DNA from: Actinomycetota bacterium
GTDB taxonomy: Bacteria; Actinomycetota; Acidimicrobiia; Acidimicrobiales; Ilumatobacteraceae
Length of the DNA stretch: 10,732 bases
Direction of reading: 5' to 3'
Assembly (NCBI GenBank): GCA_009703975.1
Contig: WLFB01000023.1
Coordinates: 1-10,732, forward strand
This document shows positions 5,992-10,732 of the stretch, piece after piece. Below the pieces are notes generated by a model, which searched no databases, had not been told where the DNA came from, and saw only the letters and a list, made by a program, of their open reading frames with translations. Every line of letters begins with the position of its first letter. The stretch's first letter is position 1. A program made the position numbers and the translations under genes.

Positions 5992-6879
5992 TTGACATCA
6001 AATAACTTGACATTACAAGAAGTTGCCGAAATTCTCGATGTTCACTACATGACGGTTTATCGTTATGTTCGTGAGGGAATGTTGCCGGCAGACCAGATTA
6101 ATCGGTCGTGGCAAATTAGTCGTGCTGACTTAAAAGAGTTTCAGGCAAGTCGCTTAAGTTCAAGCAAGAATAAAAAATCCATATCAAAATCTGGCGGTGG
6201 TTCGATTAAGAAAGCACGGCATGGTGGTCGTGACGAAACTGTATGGGCTGACCGCGTTCTTGCCCGATTAATTGAAGGTGATGAAGCGGGCGTGGCTAGC
6301 GTGATTAATTCGGCGCTTCGTAGTACTCATAATCTGCAAAGTATTTATTTAGACGTATTGATGCCAGCGCTTGCGACTATCGGTGCCAGATGGGAGCAAG
6401 GCAAGTTAGATATTTATGTTGAGCACCGTGCAACCGAAATTGTCTCTCGGCTAATTGGCCAATTGAGTTCGAAATTTTCGCGCCGCGGGGTTGACCGAGG
6501 AACTGTAATCATCGTGGCGCCTGAGGGTGAACAGCATTCACTTTCAATTGCGTTGACAGCAGATTTGCTTCGTGTTGAAGGTTGGAAGGTTATGAATCTC
6601 GGCGCAAATCTTCCTGCAAGCGAACTGGCCAAAGCAGCCAAAAGTGCTCAAAACCTAGTGAGTGTTTGTATTGCAACGACGATGTCTAGCTCTTTGCAAG
6701 AAACCGCTAAGTCAATTTTGGCGGTCCGCAGTGTTTCTGGGTCTAAAGTCAAATGCTTTGTTGCTGGATTGGCAATCAAGTCAGAAGACCAGGCTCAAGA
6801 ACTTGGCGCGGATCTTTGGGTAGCTAGCCCTCGAGAATTGATTGTTGCACTTGATTTAATGGGTCAGAAGGCTAATTAA
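5992..6879 (+). CDS. CarH-like regulator: excisionase-type HTH plus cobalamin-binding module
   Basis: A 295-residue predicted transcription factor. Residues 5-50 form a winged helix of the excisionase/MerR type (LTLQEVAEILDVHYMTVYRYV, wing RSWQISRADL). A Ser/Lys/Gly-rich linker covers 52-82. Residues 83-160 form a four-helix cap like that of methionine synthase and CarH, with the diagnostic GARWEQGKL-EH-AT pattern (W134, E144, H145). From 171 comes a Rossmann-like cobalamin domain: GEQHSLS holds the lower axial His (H182) and LGANLP (203-208) follows. The family's E-x-H-x-x-G ends in Ser instead of Gly (S185). Known relatives bind adenosylcobalamin and repress DNA in the dark, releasing it in light. 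Whether this one senses light or merely B12 is not known. The start is TTG, or alternatively TTG 6007. It lies directly upstream of the SOS-controlled imuA' gene. Confidence 0.85.
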   Translation: MTSNNLTLQEVAEILDVHYMTVYRYVREGMLPADQINRSWQISRADLKEFQASRLSSSKNKKSISKSGGGSIKKARHGGRDETVWADRVLARLIEGDEAGVASVINSALRSTHNLQSIYLDVLMPALATIGARWEQGKLDIYVEHRATEIVSRLIGQLSSKFSRRGVDRGTVIIVAPEGEQHSLSIALTADLLRVEGWKVMNLGANLPASELAKAAKSAQNLVSVCIATTMSSSLQETAKSILAVRSVSGSKVKCFVAGLAIKSEDQAQELGADLWVASPRELIVALDLMGQKAN

Positions 6880-6906
6880 CTGGCTTTAGCCCTCTAGTAG
6901 TTACTA

Positions 6907-6920
6907 CGAACAGGTGTTCG
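6907..6920. promoter_or_regulatory. LexA box controlling imuA'-imuB
   Basis: CGAACAGGTGTTCG fits the actinobacterial/Gram-positive SOS operator CGAAC-N4-GTTCG; both 5-nt arms pair perfectly. It ends one base before the proposed -10 element and 13 nt before the imuA' ATG, so bound LexA would block RNA polymerase. Confidence 0.88.
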
Positions 6921-6921
6921 C

Positions 6922-6927
6922 TACAGT
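6922..6927 (+). promoter_or_regulatory. Candidate -10 element of imuA'
   Basis: TACAGT lies 6 nt before the ATG and one base after the LexA box. No Shine-Dalgarno exists between it and the start, so the message is probably leaderless. Confidence 0.5.
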
Positions 6928-6933
6928 GCTGGT

Positions 6934-7617
6934 ATGCAACTAGACACCAAACAGCGCATTACAGAACTTTCAATTAAAGAACTTTTAGTCACACAGCAGT
7001 TAAATACAAAGCCTCAAGTCGTAGAGCGTCTGGCAGTGGCCGATGACGTGCGCGAGTTGTTGCCAGATTCTGGTTTAGTGCGTGGGCGAATTGTGCGTTG
7101 CAGTGGCGATGCTGGTCTGTCGTTGGCGCTTTCTCTTTGTTCGCTTGCAACTCAGCAAGGGTCGTGGCTTGGCGTCGTTGGCGTTGAGCATCTTGGTTTA
7201 CTCGCTGCCGTTGAACATGGTGTTGCTTTAGAGCGAACAGTGTTAGTTCATCCGCCCAAGACTTCTCGTGAATGGTCGATCACAGTTGCTGCAGCGATTG
7301 AAGGCTTAGATTTGTTGATTGTCGCGGTTCCTGAACGACTATCGGTTAACGATGCAAGGCGAGTACAAACGCGATTGCAATCTCGTCGTGCAGTGATGAT
7401 CATTGTTGACAATACGGTGCTGTCGCAATCTAGATCTATGAACGGTTCGAATGAGGCGCAACAGTTTCTTGCTGACGTTGTTTTAGATACAAAAACAAAA
7501 AGCTGGAGCGGTGTCGACAAAGGTGCCGGATACTTGCAACATCGTGATGTGCGAATACGAGTTAGTGGACGACGAGTTGCACGAGAGCGCAATTATCTAG
7601 TTACGCGCTCGTGCTGA
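6934..7617 (+). CDS. imuA': ImuA' (RecA-fold mutasome accessory protein)
   Basis: A 227-residue protein recognised from its fold pattern and its place before imuB under a LexA box. Residues 45-165 follow a RecA-like core. At the Walker A position it reads VRCSGDAGLSLALSL (54-68), lacking the GK[ST] of a working ATPase, as in mycobacterial ImuA'. Next come GSWLGVVGVEHLGLLAA (76-92) and the Walker B-like strand LDLLIVAVP (125-133). The C-terminus has the VRIRVSGRRVARERNYLV tail, which resembles the segment in which related proteins touch ImuB. Family role: it supports ImuB and DnaE2 in translesion synthesis and damage-induced mutagenesis. It is not classic LexA- or SulA-like ImuA. Sequence conservation is low, so the name rests partly on context. 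Confidence 0.85.
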   Translation: MQLDTKQRITELSIKELLVTQQLNTKPQVVERLAVADDVRELLPDSGLVRGRIVRCSGDAGLSLALSLCSLATQQGSWLGVVGVEHLGLLAAVEHGVALERTVLVHPPKTSREWSITVAAAIEGLDLLIVAVPERLSVNDARRVQTRLQSRRAVMIIVDNTVLSQSRSMNGSNEAQQFLADVVLDTKTKSWSGVDKGAGYLQHRDVRIRVSGRRVARERNYLVTRSC

Positions 7618-7622
7618 CTTAG

Positions 7623-7650
7623 CTGTTCTTATTTAACTGTTCTTATTTAA
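7623..7650 (+). repeat. Perfect 14-nt tandem repeat between imuA' and imuB
   Basis: CTGTTCTTATTTAA occurs twice without a gap (7623-7636 and 7637-7650). It fills nearly all of the 40-nt space between imuA' and imuB. The end of the second copy plus the next base gives TTTAAT (7646-7651), 6 nt before the imuB ATG, a possible extra -10 element. Confidence 0.9.
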
Positions 7651-7657
7651 TAGCAAC

Positions 7658-9355
7658 ATGCGCACGCCTAAGCGATTAGCGGTTTTGCGATGTCTTGATT
7701 GGTCAGCAGTCGTTGCCGCCAAAAATTCGACTACTCCGTGTGCGGTGATTCATGCACAACGAGTCATATCGCGAACGCCCGCAGCAATGCGTTACGGCGT
7801 GCAAGTTGGCATGCGTCGTCGTCATGCTCAAGCGTTGTGTCCAGATATAGAAATTGTTGCGCATCAGCCGAGTCGTGATCGCACTGCTTTTGATGCAGTT
7901 GTTCGTGTAGTCAATGAACTCGTGCCGCTAATCGAAGTAAGCGAACCCGGGTTAATAGTTTTTGCTGCTCGCGGTCCATCTAGGTATATGGGTGGCGACG
8001 GGCCAATGGCTTCAAAAATAGTTGAGGCGCTAAAAACTTCAGTTGCCGATAGTCGTTTGGCAGCTTTGCTTGTTGGTGTTGGTGTTGCTGATAGTCGCTT
8101 GGCGGCTCAGATTGCATCTCATGCCAGCGCTATGGCGAGCAGTAGCGCAAATTTATTTGTGCCGTATGTCGTCGAGCCAGATAAAACCAACGAGTGGCTT
8201 GCCCCTCAGTCGGTGCGAGTACTCGGCGAATTTGCAAGCATCAATCGCGAAACAATTTCGTTACTTGAACGACTTGGGTTAAACACATTGCATGATGTTT
8301 GTGCTCTAAGCGAATCTGTTTTGGCTGGCAGATTCGGCGAGTTGGGTGTTGAGCTACATCGACTTTCTCGGGGTGATGAGCAGTATCCGCTTGCTGTGGT
8401 TCCGCATCCGCCAGAACATCTGTGCATCGAAAAGTTTGATGAGCCAGTTAGCGATCAACAAATCATAATTAACAGTGTGCAACGAATGGCAGTTGCGTTT
8501 ACTGAGTATTACTCGGTTCATGGCAGTGTTTGTGTGCGAATTGTTATCTCGTTTGAGTCAGAGTCGGGCAAGCGTTCTGAGCGACTGTGGTATCGCCCGC
8601 AAGGTTTAACAACGAGTGCAATTATTGAAAATGCAAAGTGGCAACTTGAAGCTTGGCTCGCTAGTCAGCTCGCTGGTGATATCTCTGGTGATCCAGAAAG
8701 TCATGCTCTAGAAAATTATGCTCTAGAAAATTATGCTCTAGAAAATCACGGCCTGGTTCGTGTGCAGTTAATCGCTGATGAAGTTCGAACTGATACTGCA
8801 CAACAACTCAGGTTGTGGGGAGGCAGCACACAAACTGACGAAACAGCGACACAAGCAATCGGTCGATTAAGTGAGTTGCTGGGTTCGTCTGCGGTACAAG
8901 TTGCTAAGTGGCAAGGTGGTCGCGATGTCTTAGATAGTTATGAACTTGTTTCAGCAACGCATGCTCAGACTATTGGTAGCGCTAGTAGTCACGAACAGAT
9001 ATCAGCACAGAAATGGCGTGGCGCATTACCGAACCCGTCGCCGAGTGTTGTTTATTCAGAGCCAATTCAAGTGCAGATAAATGATCAATTCGGAAAATTG
9101 CTCAGCGTTAGCGCACGTCATGAGTTGAGTGCTTCGCCAGTTTCTGTAATTATTGGCTCAACACATTACAAAGTAAATTCTTGGGCAGGGCCTTGGCCGG
9201 TTGAAGAGCGCTGGTGGGATTCAGCTCGTAGTCGGCGGTTAGTTCGACTACAACTAGTCTGCGAAAAAATCACAGCAGATAGCGCGTTGCAGATTTTGGC
9301 GATGCTGGCAATTCTCGAACATGGTGAGTGGACAGTTGCGGCGATATATAGCTAA
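7658..9355 (+). CDS. imuB: ImuB, catalytically dead Y-family polymerase
   Basis: A 565-residue Y-family homologue that links the mutasome to the sliding clamp. The palm starts LAVLRCLDWSAVV (7-19) where an active polymerase has D-x-D. The second acidic pair (S-x-D-E) reads VSEPG (94-98), so the metal-binding carboxylates are lost, as known for ImuB. VADSRLAA occurs at 129-136 and again at 143-150; the second copy is the usual VGVADxRxAA motif. The helix-hairpin-helix and little-finger regions follow to about 340. A threefold (H/Y)ALEN repeat lies at 349-363. Q383-LRLWG-388 matches the beta-clamp motif QLPLWG of mycobacterial ImuB. The C-terminal part has WAGPWPVEERWWD and an RRLVRLQ stretch typical of ImuB, the region that contacts ImuA' and DnaE2 in relatives. 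It lies 40 nt after imuA' without a Shine-Dalgarno, so it is cotranscribed or has its own weak promoter. Confidence 0.93.
   Translation: MRTPKRLAVLRCLDWSAVVAAKNSTTPCAVIHAQRVISRTPAAMRYGVQVGMRRRHAQALCPDIEIVAHQPSRDRTAFDAVVRVVNELVPLIEVSEPGLIVFAARGPSRYMGGDGPMASKIVEALKTSVADSRLAALLVGVGVADSRLAAQIASHASAMASSSANLFVPYVVEPDKTNEWLAPQSVRVLGEFASINRETISLLERLGLNTLHDVCALSESVLAGRFGELGVELHRLSRGDEQYPLAVVPHPPEHLCIEKFDEPVSDQQIIINSVQRMAVAFTEYYSVHGSVCVRIVISFESESGKRSERLWYRPQGLTTSAIIENAKWQLEAWLASQLAGDISGDPESHALENYALENYALENHGLVRVQLIADEVRTDTAQQLRLWGGSTQTDETATQAIGRLSELLGSSAVQVAKWQGGRDVLDSYELVSATHAQTIGSASSHEQISAQKWRGALPNPSPSVVYSEPIQVQINDQFGKLLSVSARHELSASPVSVIIGSTHYKVNSWAGPWPVEERWWDSARSRRLVRLQLVCEKITADSALQILAMLAILEHGEWTVAAIYS
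8042..8107 (+). repeat. Duplicated VADSRLAA-coding segment in imuB
   Basis: Two imperfect 24-nt direct copies (8042-8065 and 8084-8107), 42 nt apart, both encode VADSRLAA. They differ only at third codon positions, so the duplication is old or the protein sequence is under selection. Confidence 0.7.
8702..8746 (+). repeat. In-frame 15-nt tandem repeat (three units) in imuB
   Basis: Units at 8702-8716, 8717-8731 and 8732-8746 are (C/T)ATGCTCTAGAAAAT, identical except for the first base of unit 1. They encode HALEN-YALEN-YALEN in the segment before the clamp-binding motif. Copy-number change would add or remove five residues without shifting the frame. Confidence 0.92.
8804..8821 (+). other. 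Codons of the ImuB beta-clamp-binding motif
   Basis: Codons 383-388 read Q-L-R-L-W-G, corresponding to QLPLWG in mycobacterial ImuB, which binds the hydrophobic groove of DnaN. The match at five of six residues and the position after the little finger support the assignment. Confidence 0.75.
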
Positions 9356-9368
9356 TAAAATAATGCGA

Positions 9369-9374
9369 TATTGT
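9369..9374 (+). promoter_or_regulatory. Candidate -10 element of the NUDIX gene
   Basis: TATTGT lies 7 nt before the ATG at 9382 and helped choose that start over the GTG at 9373. Readthrough from imuB, whose stop is 26 nt upstream, is also possible. Confidence 0.4.
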
Positions 9375-9381
9375 GCAGTTG

Positions 9382-9942
9382 ATGATTTCTGATGCTGGCG
9401 TTGAATTTGTAAAAAAGTTTTGTGAAGACTTAAAGACCCACAAACCGATTGATGATCGAGAACGAGATTCAATCAAGGTTTTTTGCGAACTCGCACCAGC
9501 GTTGCTCGCACCGTTTGATGAACACACTGAAACGACACACGTCACCGCTTCGGCAATTGTTGTTGGTGCGCCTGGTGTGGTGTTGCACTTACATAAACGC
9601 CTCAACATGTGGCTGCAACCAGGTGGGCATATTGACGCCGGTGAGACAGTTGATCAAGCAGCATTGCGTGAAGCACGAGAAGAAACTGGCTTACAGTTGC
9701 GTCACTTTACGAATGAACTAAATAACCTGCCCAGATTTATTCATCTAGACGTTCACCCTGGCCCCCGCGGGCATACACATTTAGATATTAGATATTTATT
9801 GGTTGCTGAAAACGAAACATTTGCCCCAGCCGAAGGTGAAAGCAAAGAAGTCAGATGGTTTGCTTGGGATCAAGTTTTAGACACAGCCGAAGATGGCGCA
9901 AGAGGTGCGATTCTCGCTGCTAGGCAAATAGTCAAGATATAA
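9382..9942 (+). CDS. NUDIX hydrolase
   Basis: A cytosolic pyrophosphohydrolase of the NUDIX fold that acts on a nucleoside diphosphate linked to another group. The box G-x5-E-x7-REUxEExGU is perfect at residues 82-104 (G82, E88, R96-E97, E100-E101, G103). It follows the strand MWLQPGGHID, as in the ADP-ribose/NTP group (COG1051-like). About 50 residues precede the domain (10-48), a helical acidic extension of unknown function. With ATG 9382 the length is 186 residues; GTG 9373 would add three. The substrate cannot be told from the motif. Its position directly after imuB, on the same strand, raises the idea that it cleans oxidised or damaged nucleotides during SOS synthesis, but this is only inference. 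The gene ends convergent with DUF2200. Confidence 0.92.
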   Translation: MISDAGVEFVKKFCEDLKTHKPIDDRERDSIKVFCELAPALLAPFDEHTETTHVTASAIVVGAPGVVLHLHKRLNMWLQPGGHIDAGETVDQAALREAREETGLQLRHFTNELNNLPRFIHLDVHPGPRGHTHLDIRYLLVAENETFAPAEGESKEVRWFAWDQVLDTAEDGARGAILAARQIVKI

Positions 9943-9973
9943 CAGCAACTATTTGGCGCTAGTTATTTGCTGT
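9942..9973. terminator. Candidate bidirectional terminator between NUDIX and DUF2200 genes
   Basis: ACAGCAA (9942-9948) pairs with TTGCTGT (9967-9973), and the inner CTA (9949-9951) pairs with TAG (9960-9962), leaving a 4-nt bulge. It covers the stops of two convergent genes. There is no long U-tract, so its strength is uncertain. Confidence 0.4.
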
Positions 9974-10317
9974 AAGCCAGATCGCAAGATTTTTTCCATT
10001 GGTCGCCCTTTGGCGATTTCGTCAACTAATTTGTCGAGATAGCGAATTTTGAGCATCAGAGGATCCTCAATTTCTTGAATCTTCACACCGCAAATAGATC
10101 CTGTAATCAGTGACGCGTTTGGATTAATTTTGGCGGCATCAAAGAAGTCAATGAAATTACTCTGCTTCTTAATAAGTTGCTGCAACTTCTTCTCATTAAA
10201 ACCTGTCAACCACCGAATCACTTCATGAAGCTCTTCGACCGTTCGTCCTTTTCGCTGTACCTTGTTCACGTAATGGGGATACACATCAGAAAATGGCATC
10301 AAAAATATCTTGTGCAT
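9949..10317 (-). CDS. DUF2200 family protein
   Basis: A 122-residue small cytosolic protein of the DUF2200 family, whose function is unknown. Recognisable parts in order: HKIFLMPFSDVYPHYVNKVQRKGRT (2-26), the helix EVIRWLTGFNEKKLQQL (32-48), INPNASLITGSICG (64-77) and EIEDPLMLKIRYLDKLVDEIAKGRPMEKILR (81-111). Full length. It is lysine-rich and AT-richer than its neighbours, and the family is widespread in Firmicutes and Bacteroidetes, so horizontal acquisition is possible but unproven. It has no Shine-Dalgarno but a good -10 at the leaderless distance. It is the second gene of a minus-strand pair, 40 nt after the DUF1059-like gene. Confidence 0.88.
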   Translation of the reverse strand: MHKIFLMPFSDVYPHYVNKVQRKGRTVEELHEVIRWLTGFNEKKLQQLIKKQSNFIDFFDAAKINPNASLITGSICGVKIQEIEDPLMLKIRYLDKLVDEIAKGRPMEKILRSGLQQITSAK

Positions 10318-10324
10318 GTCGCTA

Positions 10325-10330
10325 AGTGTA
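10325..10330 (-). promoter_or_regulatory. Candidate -10 element of the DUF2200 gene
   Basis: On the minus strand TACACT lies 7 nt before the ATG at 10317. It suggests that DUF2200 has its own leaderless transcript besides any readthrough from the DUF1059-like gene. Confidence 0.45.
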
Positions 10331-10357
10331 AAGAAGTCGCTTTATGAGTGGGATGGT

Positions 10358-10582
10358 TTAAAGCGCTTCGAATTCTGCTTTGCGAGAAGCCATCCAAGAA
10401 TCCATTTTGCCTGACTTCATAACTTCCATCATCTTGTCCATTGCCGCCATGTGTGGCTCGTCATTTGCCGCAAACATTTCTTTGCCGTGCTGCTGACTTT
10501 GGGATGCCAAATCATCAAACGTTTCCGCTGAAAATACTTGTTCGCAAGCACCGCCAAGTTGACTGCATGTCATAGATTTCAT
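10358..10582 (-). CDS. Small DUF1059-like protein
   Basis: A 74-residue soluble protein. MKSMTCSQLGGACEQVFSAETFDDL at the N-terminus matches the DUF1059 pattern (M-K-x-x-x-C-x-x-LGG-x-C, then a helix). The two cysteines (C6 and C13) are conserved in that family and could bind metal or form a disulfide. A Met-rich helical half follows (HGKEMF, then HMAAMDKMMEVMKSGKM). Function is unknown. ATG 10582 was chosen because GAGG lies 8 nt upstream; an in-frame TTG at 10603 would add seven residues. It is the only gene in this half with a good Shine-Dalgarno, which fits a leadered mRNA. It is divergent from dnaE2 and shares its promoter region. Confidence 0.78.
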   Translation of the reverse strand: MKSMTCSQLGGACEQVFSAETFDDLASQSQQHGKEMFAANDEPHMAAMDKMMEVMKSGKMDSWMASRKAEFEAL

Positions 10583-10650
10583 ATTTTCTGCCTCGTTTCT
10601 CAAACAAATAGGTATTTATTCCCATCAGTTTTAGCAAAGACTAACGCTTT

Positions 10651-10656
10651 AGTATA
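10651..10656 (-). promoter_or_regulatory. Candidate -10 element of the DUF1059-like gene
   Basis: On the minus strand TATACT lies 3 nt from the LexA palindrome on the side facing the DUF1059-like gene. It would give a leader of about 60 nt ending in the GAGG ribosome binding site. The -35 is not evident. Confidence 0.35.
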
Positions 10657-10676
10657 TAGCGAACATATGTTCGCTA
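10657..10676. promoter_or_regulatory. LexA box of dnaE2, perfect 20-nt palindrome
   Basis: TAGCGAACATATGTTCGCTA is a perfect inverted repeat with the SOS core CGAACATATGTTCG at 10660-10673. The core ends one base before the dnaE2 -10, as in the imuA' promoter, and lies next to the divergent -10 of the DUF1059-like gene. Confidence 0.92.
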
Positions 10677-10680
10677 GTCT
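10675..10680 (+). promoter_or_regulatory. Candidate -10 element of dnaE2
   Basis: TAGTCT lies 7 nt before the GTG at 10688. There is no Shine-Dalgarno in AATTTGG, so translation is probably leaderless. Confidence 0.5.
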
Positions 10681-10687
10681 AATTTGG

Positions 10688-10732
10688 GTGTCTGGCTACG
10701 CCGAACTGCATTGTCGTTCAAACTTTTCGTTC
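10688..10732 (+). CDS. dnaE2: Error-prone DNA polymerase III alpha subunit DnaE2 (5' end only)
   Basis: The last 15 codons of the window, from GTG, read V S G Y A E L H C R S N F S F. YAELHCxSNFSF is the opening of the PHP domain of DnaE2 (ImuC), and this polymerase is the usual partner of ImuA' and ImuB. The histidine in LHC and the short strand around it belong to the PHP metal site. The gene runs off the right edge, so about 99 percent of it is unseen. It starts 14 nt after the core of a perfect LexA box. DnaE1 begins in a similar way, but the SOS box and the nearby imuA'-imuB favour DnaE2. Confidence 0.87.
   Translation, partial: MSGYAELHCRSNFSF

Noticed and set aside
6882..6907. Small hairpins (GGCT-TT-AGCC and GTAG-TTA-CTAC) after the HTH/B12 gene
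   Set aside because: Stems of 4 bp with 2-3 nt loops and no U-tract are too weak to call a terminator.
8702..8746. CRISPR-like or mobile element explanation for the imuB repeat
   Set aside because: Units are contiguous, in frame and without spacers, inside an intact gene; slippage is the simple explanation.
10702..10722. GAAC...GTTC pair inside the dnaE2 start as a second LexA box
   Set aside because: The half-sites are 9 nt apart instead of 4, so the spacing does not fit the SOS box.

Overview
The window looks like chromosomal DNA from an actinobacterium, most likely of the Acidimicrobiia type with moderate GC. This is inferred from the style of the proteins (RNase HII, a free-standing Nfu N-domain protein, ImuA'/ImuB), from the actinobacterial LexA boxes GAAC-N4-GTTC, and from promoters that place the transcription start on the start codon. 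The lineage assignment is not proven.

Layout. Positions 38-3976 hold a tight + strand run: glycerol-3-phosphate dehydrogenase (gpsA), an unrecognised 405-residue protein, selenophosphate synthetase (selD) and RNase HII (rnhB). They are joined by 1-10 nt overlaps or gaps. A CTAG-rich hairpin separates rnhB from a convergent acyl-CoA dehydrogenase (5249-3981, minus). A short divergent region with helically phased A-tracts leads to an Nfu N-terminal-domain protein (5378-5833), whose 3' end is partly duplicated downstream. Next comes a CarH-like regulator with a helix-turn-helix and a cobalamin-binding module (5992-6879).

The second half is an SOS mutagenesis locus. A LexA box precedes imuA' (6934-7617) and imuB (7658-9355). 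ImuB has lost the polymerase active-site acids but keeps a beta-clamp motif. A NUDIX hydrolase (9382-9942) follows, then two small minus-strand genes, DUF2200 (10317-9949) and DUF1059-like (10582-10358). At the right edge, under a perfect 20-nt palindromic LexA operator, the first 15 codons of dnaE2 (error-prone polymerase, ImuC) are visible. The window therefore carries all three parts of the ImuA'-ImuB-DnaE2 translesion mutasome. The two transcription units carry operators at the same distance from the -10 element, and three unrelated genes lie between them.

A window-wide pattern is TAnnnT placed 6-8 nt before the start codon of eight genes that lack a usable Shine-Dalgarno. This suggests leaderless mRNAs are the default here. 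Short tandem duplications are unusually frequent around the mutasome genes: 29-nt units after the Nfu gene, 14-nt x2 between imuA' and imuB, 15-nt x3 inside imuB, and a duplicated eight-residue segment in imuB. No tRNA, rRNA, CRISPR array or insertion sequence was seen, and no gene-free stretch exceeds 300 nt.
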